Program-made: the position numbers and the translations under genes
Part shown: in pieces, positions 10,746 to 20,763 of the stretch
Layout of the letters: every line of letters begins with the position of its first letter
Position numbering within the stretch: the stretch's first letter is position 1
The notes under the pieces: generated by a model
Seen by the model: only the letters and a program-made list of their open reading frames with translations
What the model was told of the DNA's origin: nothing
Databases searched by the model: none
Source: Gnetum montanum
Taxonomy: Eukaryota > Streptophyta > Gnetopsida > Gnetales > Gnetaceae
Direction: 5' to 3'
NCBI GenBank assembly: GCA_015680685.1
Contig: MNCI01005221.1
Coordinates: 6,254-70,253 of the forward strand
Length of the DNA stretch: 64,000 bases

Positions 10746-12815
10746 CTTGATTGTTTTCTTTCTGCCTGGGTATGACATCAGCTTTCTTCCCTGCAATTAA
10801 TTCAGCAGCACTAAAAGAAGCAGCAGAAATAATATGATTTATAGTAATTTACTTATGTTGAGGCTTTGTAACTGGTAAGAAATCCTTTGTGATTTCTTAA
10901 ACACAATAAAAATTTCCAATTTTTTGTTTCCATTATTCTTACTCTAATTATTATGATTCTCTGGTGTCTGAATGATGTACCTCTCTTTCTACTATTCTTC
11001 GGCATTTAAATTTCAATGAATGATTGTATGGAAGAACTTTCACTTGTTGACATTTATATTTTGGTTTTATTTCGTGGTGATGAATAGTTGAAGAATATGA
11101 AGCGGCACGAAGATAGGGACACATGAGATCCGTCGGCATCTAGCTGTCGGACAGGTTCGACAAATTAAGCATTGGAAATGATCTGAAAAGTACATATTTT
11201 ATGGTTCCCAAGAGTCCCCATCGCAAATTTATGATTTTGGGGTTTTCATCAGAAACAACAATAGCATTCTTAAAGACAGATTTCAATTGCGTTATTGTCC
11301 AAGTCTTGATCAATTTCGTTTCAAAACGGGAATAGCCAAGCTCTCTCCAAAGATTAGCTTTTCCACTGGCTTAATTTAGGTTCAAATACAGCAGTTGAAC
11401 TGAAAATTTCTTGGAAGTCTTAAATTTGGTTGTCAATCATAATAATATTACGAACGTTGGGCTGTTAATCCCTAAAAATTGAACGATCCCGACATGCTTT
11501 AATGCAATGCAACGGGGCTTCTGCATCGGATTTGAAACAATAAAAATAAATTTCATTTTGGATTACAGTACCTGCCATAGTGACTTAGCTGTTGAGAATG
11601 ACATTTGCCATTTGCAATTTTAGTTTTGCGTTTTGTATATTTAACCCTGACAATACTTAATGATTCATTCCGAAGCTGCCGCAACAACAGCAAAAGGCAT
11701 CGTGGAACTTTTTAAGGCGAAAAGCAGTAAAGCACATCTACAAAATTGTGATTTGATTGTTCTTGAAATGCTTTTCTTTTTTAAAAGTAGTATGACTCTA
11801 ATTTTTCATCCTTAAACATTGTCATGGTTCGAACTTCAAGAACTTTGTACGGTCGAATTTCTTGCTCTGATAGGCCTATGTTCGTTGGAGTTTCAACAAA
11901 ATGCCGTGGAATTCTAAGCTTTTACGTTTCCGAAAGGAAGAACCTAAGAATGCGCACAACCATTGTTACATCGACTTTAGAGGCACAACAAATATGCAAG
12001 GACCTGCATAAATCATTAATATTTATGATAATGGAACCCGTCTTGAAGCCTTGAATGGTTTTAGGTTTGTCTGTTGTCAGACAGTTCATATCTTCTGTTT
12101 GGTGAATGGATTTAACTTGTAACCAGAGGAACATGCAGTAAAGTTAAAACAAAGATAACCGTGTGACAGATGAATTAAATGAACTTTAAAACATACTATG
12201 ATATTTTCACCGTGGTATGCTGGAACCATTGCATGTATGTAATTCAAGCAGTGAAAACGTGAAGCATTGAAACAGTAGCGCAAATATTCAAAGGAACATT
12301 TCACAGCTTTTGCTGGGAGTACAGAAACCTATTCAAGAGTTCTACATTTTATTGAATAGATACCATGTCTACTTCTTTCAGTTCTTTGTGACAAAAACTG
12401 ACCTGCATCATAATAAATTACCTTCAGTCTCATGTTAATGATAAAGTAAAAATAAAAGAATGTTTACATGTTTTCAAACATATGTTATTCTCAGATTGCA
12501 TGTCCAGAATTTAATAACCTTTCTATTATTTTCACAGATGCTAAAAGTAAACTTAAATCTATGTTAGTGGATTTGCCAATTTTCACCTATGCTAAAAGTA
12601 AGCTTAAATTTATGTTACTGGATTTACCAATTTAAAAGCTTATAGATTTTAAAAGAAAAGGATTATCATCAAAAAGATCCATGCTTGTTTGCTGACACAG
12701 GTCCTAGGAGAGTTGATAGAAGAACTAACTCAAGAACTGAGGTGTCACGACTTTAGAAAATGCCCTTTCATCATATCATCTTTTCCAATAAATTAGTATG
12801 ATCTGTTGTTACCTA
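10746..12815. other. Region 3' of the LRR pseudogene, no gene recognised
   Basis: No coding domain is visible. In particular I see no protein-kinase motif on the minus strand, where a receptor-kinase C-terminus would be expected. 12505-12640 has a short direct repeat containing gctaaaagtaaacttaaatctatgtta. Short ORFs at 11824-12134 on both strands look accidental. Confidence 0.45.
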
Positions 12816-13580
12816 CTACGATGAAGTTGAGGACTCTCTGTTATCTGACAAATCCATGCTTTGAAGCTCCCTCAGCTTATTGCCAATTGAAACCGGGATG
12901 GTGCCATTGAAATGATTGAATGATAAATTAACATGTCTAACATCCAACCAGTTTTGCATATAAAGTCCAATATTGCCACTGAGTTGATTACTGGACAAAT
13001 TGATATCCTGTGCCATTTGAAGCCCTGCGATTTCTGCCGGCACTGGTCCGTTAAGATGATTTCTAGATAGATCAAATTCAAATATAATTTGTCTCAATTC
13101 AGCAACCTCCGCTGGTATTGTTCCTGAGAGTTGGTTCTCGGATCTCGGACAGATCAAGTGATTCAAGAAGTTGACATTTTCCCAACCCTGCAGGAATTCT
13201 TCCACTCAAACGATTTCCCCTCAAAGACAGCTGCCGGATGTTGACAAGTTTCCCAATGGTTGGATGGATAGAACCTGACAATTTATTTACAGCAAGGTGA
13301 AGGTACACCAGCGTCTTCTTCATGAAGGATATTTGAGAGGGTATTTTTCCATGTAGTCTGTTACCACTCAGATCAAGATATTGAATCGATCGCATGCCTG
13401 CCAGTTCATAAGGAATGGTGCCATCCAGCATGTTCCATCTTAAATTCAGGTAATAAAGAGAGGAGAAATTTCGGGTGCTGCCAGGAATCTTGCCTGAAAT
13501 GGCCTGAAATGAAATTGTTTTGTAAAGACACACTTTCTAGTTTTGGCCAGAAGCTACCCATATTAGATGGTAATCGGCCC
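12816..13580 (-). pseudogene. LRR receptor-type gene, 3' part downstream of the Copia insertion
   Basis: Leucine-rich repeats would form the extracellular recognition domain of a plasma-membrane receptor. Three overlapping minus-strand frames carry it: 13406-13588 (GRLPSNMGSFWPKLESVSLQ), 13099-13533 (repeats such as LDLSGNRLHGKIPSQISFMK) and 12816-13205 (such as LSSNQLSGNIGLYMQNWLDV). Frameshifts lie near 13500 and 13140. The repeats follow the plant LxxLxLxxNxLxGxIPxx form of about 24 residues. The reading stops soon after MDLSDN at about 12830 with no transmembrane or kinase segment. It is the continuation of 17828-19123; the Copia element lies between them. Confidence 0.85.
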
Positions 13581-13683
13581 AAAAACATTCATGTAACCAT
13601 AATTGTATCTAGCAAAATTATTTAATAACAATTCTCATGCATTTCGGTGGTGTGCTTGTTAGATTCTTTATCTGAATCTAACA
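13571..13683 (+). repeat. 5' LTR remnant
   Basis: Aligns with 17671-17827 of the 3' LTR from cggcccaaaaac to the end ctgaatctaaca. It lacks about the first 145 bp of the LTR and also an internal stretch of about 39 bp (the aaacgccacacaaag...gtttg part of the 3' copy). The left junction sits in sequence also readable as LRR coding (GRLPSN), so the break is at or near the cggccc microhomology. Confidence 0.85.
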
Positions 13684-13685
13684 AC

Positions 13686-13697
13686 TGGTGTCGGAGC
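13686..13697 (+). promoter_or_regulatory. Primer-binding site, initiator tRNA-Met type
   Basis: TGGTGTCGGAGC, two mismatches from TGGTATCAGAGC, the usual plant Copia site, two bases after the LTR end. Confidence 0.85.
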
Positions 13698-13715
13698 AAA
13701 GGATCAGTGGGAGCA

Positions 13716-16700
13716 ATGGCATCCGGGATCGACAAATTCGATGGAACAGACTTTGGGTTCTGGAAAATGCAGATTGAAGATTATCTGTATCAAAAGTAGT
13801 TGCATGAACCGCTGTTAGGAAAGAAGCCAGATCAAATGGATCAAGAAGATTGGAATCTCTTAGATCGCTAGGCACTTGGTGTGATTAGATTAACATTGGC
13901 AAGAAACGTTGCATTCAACATTGTTAATGAGACAACCACTGCAAGTTTAACGAAAACGTTGTCAAGTATGTATGAAAAGCCATCTGCATCAAACAAGGTA
14001 TATTTGATGCATCAATTGTTCAATCTGAAGATGGATGAAGGTGCATCAGTTACAAATCACATCAATGAATTCAATACGATAATTAGTCAATTGAATTCAG
14101 TGGTGATCACCTTTGAGGACGAAATCTAGGTGTTGATTTTGCTGTTATCTTTGCGAGAGAGTTGGTCTGCAACAGTGAATGCTGTGAGTAGCTCATCAGG
14201 TACTTTAAAATTAAAGTTGAATGATATTCGAGACTTGATTCTCAGTGAGAACATTCGCAGAAGGAAGTCAAGTGAATCCTCAAGGTCTGCTTTGAATACA
14301 AAAAGCAGAGGTAGGAGCTCACAACGTGGTCAAAACCATGGTAATGGTAGATCGAAGTCCAGAGGCAGAGGAAAATCTAAACATCACAGGCAAGTAGTTT
14401 GCTGGAATTGTGACAAGAAGGGTCATTTTAGAAATCAGTGTAGGGCACCAAAGAAGAAGAAAAATCACACTCAAGATGATGAATCAGTGAATGTAACAGA
14501 GAAGATTATTGCTGATGCTTTGATTTGCTATGTGGAAAATCTCATTGAATCTTGAATTCTGGATTCAGGTGCTTCATTCCACTCCACTCCATGCAAGGAA
14601 TTGTTACACAATTATGTTGCAGGGAAGTTTGGAAAGGTTTATCTTGCAAATGATGAACCTTTGGATATTGTAAAGAAGGGTGAAGTTCAAATAAAGACCA
14701 CCCAAGGGATGCAATGGAAATTGCAAGATGTAAGATATGTTCCTGGACTTAAGAAAAATTTAATCTCCATGAGTCAGATGGATTTGGATGGGTATACAAC
14801 AACATTTGNNNNNNNNNNNNNNNNNNNNNNNNNNNNNNNNNNNNNNNNNNNNNNNNNNNNNNNNNNNNNNNNNNNNNNNNNNNNNNNNNNNNNNNNNNNN
14901 NNNNNNNNNNNNNNNNNNNNNNNNNNNNNNNNNNNNNNNNNNNNNNNNNNNNNNNNNNNNNNNNNNNNNNNNNNNNNNNNNNNNNNNNNNNNNNNNNNNN
15001 NNNNNNNNNNNNNNNNNNNNNNNNNNNNNNNNNNNNNNNNNTATTTTCTTAAAAATAAATTTGATGTGTTTGCTACTTTTAAAAGGTGGAAAGCTGAAGT
15101 AGAAAATCGAACTGATTTAAAAATAAAATGTCTGAAGTCAAATAATGGAGGAGAATATGACAGCCAAGAATTCAAGAATTTATGTTTAGAAAATGGGATC
15201 AGGATGATCATGATAATTCCAAGAATGCCAGAGCAAAACGGTGTTGCTGAACGGATGAACCGAACCTTGAATGAAAGAGTTAGGAGCATGAGAATACACT
15301 CTGGGCTACCAAAGTTCTTTTGGGCAGATGCAGTTAACATAGTAGCCTACCTCATTAATCGAGCACCTTCAGTTCCATTGGAGTTCAGAATACCAGAGAA
15401 GGTATGGACTGGGAAGGAGGTAAATCTTTCACATTTGAAAATTTTTGGGTGTGTCTCGTATGTGCATATTGATTCAAATGATAGAGATAAGCTTGATCCT
15501 AAAGCCAAGAAATGTTATTTTATTGGCTATGGTTCCGATAATTTTGGTTATCGTTTCTGGGATGATCAAAATAGGAAAATTATCAGACACAGGGATGTCA
15601 TTTTTAATGAACACATGGTGTACAAGGATAGGTTCGGTTTAGAATCCAACATTGCAGGGAAGCAAGAAAAGGAATGTGAGAAGGTTGAACTGGAAGAGAT
15701 ATCTGAGAGGGATGTGGATGGAAGGACTCAAGCAAATCCTGGAAACAGGATAGCTGAAAATGAAAATGACGTTGCAGAAACAGCCACACCAGAGCCTCAG
15801 TTGAGAAGGTCTGCAAGAACACCAAAGCCTAGAGAAAGGTACTCTCCCTCGTTACATTACTTATTGTTGACTGATGCTGGGGAACCAGAATGTTTGGATG
15901 AAGCAATGCAGGCAACAGATTGTGTTGAGTGGGAGGTGGCTATGAGAGATGAGATGAAGTCACTCCACAAAAATATGACATGGACACTAACTGAGTTGCC
16001 AGAAGGAAAGAAGGCATTGCAGAATAAGTGGGTGTACAGGGTCAAGGAAGAACATGATGGCAGCAAAAGATACAAAGCAAGGTTAGTAGTTAAGGGTTTC
16101 CAACAGAAAAAGGGAATTGACTACATAGAAATTTTTTCACTTGTAGTAAAGTTGACTACTATTAGAGTAGTGCTAAGTATTGTGGCTGCTGATGATTTGC
16201 ATCTAGAGTAGCTAGATGTCAAAACTGTATTTCTACATGGTGACCTCGAAGAAGACATTTACGTGACACAACCAAAAGGCTTCCAAGTTCCATGGAGGAA
16301 AAATCTGGTGTGTAAATTGAAGAAAAGCCTGTATGGGTTGAAGCAGGCTCCAAGGCAATGGTCCAAAAAGTTTGATGGATTTATGTGTAAAAATGGCTTT
16401 GTTCGAAGCGAGATGGATCACTGCTGCTATTTCAAGAATACTAATGACTGTTATATAATATTGTTGTTATATGTTGATGATATGCTAGTTGCAGAGACTA
16501 GCATGAAGGAGATCAATAGCTTAAAGTAGCAATTGGCAAGAAAATTTGAGATGAAAGACTTGGGGCCAACTAAGCAGATACTTGGGATGAGAATATCTAG
16601 AGATATATCAAAGGGATTGTTGAAGCTATCTCAAGAAAAGTACATAGGAAAGTTGCTAAAAAAGTTTAGTCTTCATGATGCCAAGATTAGAAATACTCCT

Positions 16701-17435
16701 ATGGGAAACCATGTTCATCTCTCCAAGGAGCAGGCACCAAAGACAGATGAGGAGAGAAAACACATGGCCAAAGTACCTTATGCTTCAATAGTTGGAAGTT
16801 TGATGTATGCTATGGTATGTACTAGGCTAGACATAGCTCATGCAATGAGAGTTGTTAGCAGGTTTATGTCTGATCTAGGAAGGGAGCATTGGGAAGCTAT
16901 AAAGTCGCTCCTAAGATATCTAAAAGGAACTTCAGGTATGACACTTTGTTTTAAAAGGAGTAGCATTATTCTACAGGGTTTTTCTGATGCAGATTTGGGA
17001 GGTGACTTGGATAGCAGGAAGAGCACCACTGGTTGTCTCTTTACCATGGGCAACACGGCTGTGAGTTGGATGTCTCGACTTCAGCAGAGCATTGCTCTCT
17101 CAACCACAGAAGCAGAATATATGGCTATCTTAGAAGAAGCTGGAAAAAAGATGATCTGGTTGAAGGGTCTTCTAAACGAATTGGGTAAGACACAGGACAG
17201 CAATGAGCTTTTCACTGATAGTCAAAGTGCCATACATCTAGCAAAAAGTCCAGTATTCCATTCCAAATCCAAACACATTCAGCTGAGGTATCATCATATC
17301 CGGGAATTGATAGATGATGGAACATTATTGCTGAGGAAGATTCCTGGTTCAAACAACCCTGCAGACATGTTAACCAAGGCAGTCACCTTTGCTAAGCTGA
17401 AACTTTGCACAACCTTAGTAGGCCACTATGGTTAG
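13716..17435 (+). pseudogene. Copia gag-pol polyprotein with six in-frame stops
   Basis: One frame runs from the ATG at 13716 to TAG at 17433 with no frameshift. Stops interrupt it at 13797, 13869, 14127, 14553, 16209 and 16527. Domains in order: gag (FDGTDFGFWKMQIEDYL near the start); CCHC knuckle CWNCDKKGHFRNQC (about 14401-14442); protease active site LDSGAS (about 14559-14576); a 233-base gap that hides the first half of integrase; the integrase second half with SNNGGEY (family SDNGGEY, catalytic Asp changed to Asn) and QNGVAERMNRT (Glu kept); RT with LYVDDML (about 16470-16490); and RNase H with STTEAEYMA and the C-terminal FHSKSKHIQLRYHHIRELID. It would encode particle, cleavage, integration and copying functions if intact. 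Even without the stops, integrase would be impaired by the Asp change. Confidence 0.92.
14809..15041. other. Assembly gap, 233 N
   Basis: A run of N within gag-pol. It hides the pre-integrase HHCC region and the first catalytic Asp of integrase. The reading frame is the same on both sides in window numbering. Confidence 1.
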
Positions 17436-17518
17436 CAATGAGGAGGCATTGTTTGTGGGATTAATAGCATCTGTGGAATAAGCAAGGGAGTAAGAGTTTT
17501 TTTGTTTGATCCGTCTCC

Positions 17519-17529
17519 AAGTGGGAGAT
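17519..17529 (+). promoter_or_regulatory. Polypurine tract of the Copia element
   Basis: aagtgggagat directly before the 3' LTR start TGTTAAG; AAGTGGGAGATTGTTA-type junctions are usual in plant Copia elements. Confidence 0.85.
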
Positions 17530-17827
17530 TGTTAAGTTATGTGCTGACTGTTCCAACAGTGAGCAATAGTTATGTTAAGCTATGTTATTGTTAAGTTAGC
17601 AGCAGTGAGCAATAGTTAACCAGTAGTTACTGGTTCCCGCAGTTAGTGGTTCTGGTCTAGTTTCCGTTCTTTTAGTAACGGCCCAAAAACGTTCCTGTAA
17701 CCATAATTGTATCCGGCAAAATTATTTAATAACAATTCTCATGCATTTCGGTGGTGTGCTTGCTAAAACGCCACACAAAGCTGTGTGTTGCCTGTGTTTG
17801 GTTCTTTATCTGTTCCTGAATCTAACA
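17530..17827 (+). repeat. 3' LTR of the Copia element (298 bp)
   Basis: Starts TGTTAAGTTATG and ends CTGAATCTAACA (TG...CA). It contains a short duplication around gcagtgagcaatagtta near 17557-17612. LRR coding resumes on the minus strand immediately after position 17827. Confidence 0.9.
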
Positions 17828-19123
17828 TTGAAGAGAACAGTGAGTACATGAATTGTCAGAGTAGGCTTGCTGGAGGGAAACCCACTTGTAAGGTAGTTTT
17901 GGCCCAAATGCAATACGGAAATATTCTTGAGTTTGCTGAAGCCGCAAGGTATGGTTCCTGTCAGGGAATTTGCAGTCAAATCCAATGACTGTAGATTTGT
18001 GGCATTGGTCCATGACTCTGGAATTCTTCCGGAGAAGTTGTTAATGGCCAAGCCTAACCTTTCTAACTTGTGTAAGCTACCAATCCAAGTAGGAAGAAGA
18101 CCTTGCAACTGGTTAACAGATAAATAAAGAGGTTTAGAGAAGAAATGACTCTGGGATGCTTCCTTTAAAGGAGTTCTGCCCAAGGCCCAGAGCTTCTAAG
18201 GAACGAAGCCTTCCCAGTGACCACGGAAGTGTTCCATGTAGACTATTGTCTGACAAATCTAACTCTGTGAGAGAAGTGATATTGGTTAGACACACAGGAA
18301 CGTTTCCACTCAGATCGTTCGTAAACACGAACAGTTTGTTAATATAAAAAAGCTTTGCAACGGTGCAAGGAATTGAACCGACCAGTGAATTGTCTGAAAG
18401 AGCGAGAAACTGTAGAGAGGATAGGTTTCCAAGTTGTCCAGGAACGAAGCCATGAAATTCGTTAGAACCAAGATCAAGGGAGTTTAGTTTGCTGAGTGAC
18501 CCTACGAAGGGAGGAATGTTTCCAGACAACAAATTTGTGAACATGTCGAGATCTTCAAGGCTGGTGAGGCCTGTAAAGGACTGGGGAATTTTGCCAGTGA
18601 ATGAGTTAAAGCAAAGATATAATTCCACAACAGATGACAGGTTACCTATGGTTGAAGGAATTGGGCCATCAAGGTGGTTGATGCAGAGATCCAGTAATTT
18701 AAGCCTATGCAGTTTGCCAATAGAGGATGGAATCTTCCCAGAGAAAGAGTTGTTTTGAACATCAAGGTACTGTAAAAATGATAAATTGGCAATACAGGGA
18801 GAAATGGATCCTACCAATGTAGCGTTTTCCAGAAAGATCTCTACAACCCGACCTGGATGCTTTTTGGAGCAGGTAATCCCAGTCCAGTTACATGCTGTTA
18901 CTGGAGCATCTTCATTACAGTTCATGATTGTTTTTTTATTAGTGGCCTCCCACGTTGTTAGACCTTTAATTGCCCATGCTTTTTTGACCACCGGCAACAA
19001 CGACTTTGGATGAAAAAGTATCTTGTCTTTTAAATTAAAAGCTGAGACGAGAATATATGATAGCGTTTTGTTCACGCAATCTTTTGGAATATCTTCATTT
19101 TCTAGAATCTTAGTCTCTGGCAC
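17828..19123 (-). pseudogene. LRR receptor-type gene, 5' part upstream of the Copia insertion
   Basis: Minus-strand frame 18134-19123 holds an LRR N-terminal cap with the paired-Cys pattern NWTGITC at about residues 78-84, then repeats such as LQYLDVQNNSFSGKIPSSIG and LTELDLSDNSLHGTLPWSLG (about nine 24-residue units). A frameshift at about 18140-18175 moves the reading to frame 17828-18183 (LSVNQLQGLLPTWIGSLHKL and two more repeats). The open frame has no hydrophobic signal peptide at its N-terminus, so the true start may be further upstream or lost. LRR receptor kinases and receptor-like proteins both start this way, and with the 3' end missing I cannot choose between them. Confidence 0.88.
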
Positions 19124-19529
19124 TTCTCACCGTTTAAATGTTCCAGCTGTAACGCATTAATCCAGTTTAAACTTGCCACTGGTTTTGGCGGCTATTGGTC
19201 CACAGCATTATAAAAGTAGTTGATTTGTTTTGATTCTAATTAATTGCATTTTATCGTCTTGACTGAGTTGTGGAGTGTTGACGTATCCCATTTTAAAAAT
19301 ACCCTGGTTTTTTATTACTTATTTTATATTTTGAATTTCTTAACGAATGAGGTCAAAGATTTAGTCAACCTAGGTTATAAAAAAGAGAATCTTTTTGATG
19401 TAGTAGACGAGAATAATGCAAGGGCTTTCTTCTATAAATATTAACTGAGTCACTTGGAGGGGAAGAGTGCCCTCGTGATTTTCTATTGCATTATTGAAAG
19501 TATATGTAGAGGTGCAGAAAGGACCAAGG
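19124..19529. other. Upstream region of the LRR pseudogene, nothing specific seen
   Basis: It should contain the former promoter (minus strand), but I cannot assign a TATA box with confidence. ORF 19244-19444 on the plus strand has no recognisable domain. Confidence 0.4.
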
Positions 19530-19787
19530 TTGGAAATTGAATAACAAAAGAAAGTTATATGTCATTGGAAATTGAATAACAAAAGAAAATTATATGTCAA
19601 AAAAACTTCCGTTAATGATTAACGAGGAAATACGACTTTGAATACTTTAATACTTTTAAAAAATTGGAAATTATAAAGGTGTATTTGCTTGTTCTTGTAA
19701 CCATTAACGAGGAAATACGACTTTGAATACTTTAATACTTTTAAAAAATTGGAAATTATAAAGGTGTGTTTGCTTGTTCTTGTAATC
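19530..19787. repeat. Two adjacent tandem duplications (35 bp x2 and 85 bp x2)
   Basis: 19530-19564 is repeated at 19565-19599 (ttggaaattgaataacaaaa unit). 19618-19702 is repeated at 19703-19787 (starts attaacgaggaaatacgact) with only about two differences. The near identity indicates recent duplication. Confidence 0.95.
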
Positions 19788-20194
19788 ATCATATTTCATT
19801 CTACTTAACTAAATCAAAAATATTTACTATAGTTTTATATGAAAAAAATCAAAAAAAATTATTATCTTGATTACATTTGGAAGCATATTGACTTATTTCT
19901 CAAATTCCATGGCATTATGATGGTGCTTCTTTTCCATGTAAGGTGAGAGAAAAAAAACAAGAAAATAGAATCCTTTGAATGTTCATTGCATATCTATATG
20001 TGCCAAAGCACTAGTTTCTTGATTAACAGTTAAATTTGGTGTTATCCTTTCGCATACTTAGAATTCCTTGTAACGAAGATCACCATAATATTTCTTGAGT
20101 ATTTTATTTGCAAATCTCCTGTGATGTTTGTGTAACTTAGTAAATGGTATTTACCCTCTCATATTTTATTCTTTACCTTGCTGCATGCAATAAT
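19788..20194. other. AT-rich spacer, nothing recognised
   Basis: No coding or RNA signal that I can support. Confidence 0.4.
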
Positions 20195-20345
20195 AAAGTA
20201 ATAAGGTGTTACGTTAGTGGTAAGCATTTTGGCTTGGTAACCCCAAGTCACAAATTCAATTTCACTAGGCAGTAGAAATTCTAAAATGGGAATTTTAAAA
20301 CTAGTCTAAGGCATAGATTCAAAGGGTATTAGGGAATGTAAGTAA
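20195..20345 (+). repeat. tRNA-related SINE-like unit
   Basis: aataaggtgttacgttagtg, then gtggtaagcattttgg (box A-like) and caaattcaatttcac (weak box B-like). The head matches both arms of the inverted repeat at 6838-7107. The 3' end is not defined. Confidence 0.4.
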
Positions 20346-20763
20346 AATACTTCAATTTCAATTTCAAAATCTATATAGGCTAGGACTAGAGAGATGTCAA
20401 GGTTAATACTCCATACAAAGATAATATCTTTAAATAATATTTTTAAAACTAGGATAAATAGTATTAAGGTAGACTAAACTTATTTGATTCTTAGAATTTT
20501 TTCATATTGTTGATTTTATCTCAAAATAAATTATTTATATGAGATATTTTATTGAGATGTGGAAAAGGTCAAGGACTATTAAGGTTAATTTCCTTTAAAA
20601 AAAGGTGGGGATGAGAAAATGAAAATTCAAGATGAAGAAGTGGTAGATGGACTAAATACTGATTGGGTTTCTCTATAAGAAAATATCAAGGAGTCATGTT
20701 TAATCATGTTTGATATACTGAATCTGAAATTGAAACTTTATTAGGTTTAAACACCCATAGGAT

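Larger units (their letters stand above)
13571..17827 (+). mobile_element. Tnt1-like Ty1/Copia LTR retrotransposon inside an LRR gene
   Basis: Seen: 3' LTR 17530-17827, a truncated 5' LTR 13571-13683, a tRNA-iMet-type primer site, one long gag-pol frame (13716-17435) and a polypurine tract. It lies antisense to the LRR gene, whose repeats resume on either side. Gag-PR-INT-RT-RH order is that of Copia elements, and the RT and gag resemble the Tnt1-like group. No target-site duplication can be checked because the outer end of the 5' LTR is gone. Confidence 0.93.

Noticed and set aside
10746-12815. Kinase domain or intron of the LRR receptor gene downstream of its repeats
   Set aside because: No glycine-rich loop, VAIK, HRD or DFG-type motif was seen on the minus strand.
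15604-15825. Minus-strand ORFs opposite the Copia gag-pol
   Set aside because: They are shadows of a clearly coding plus-strand frame.
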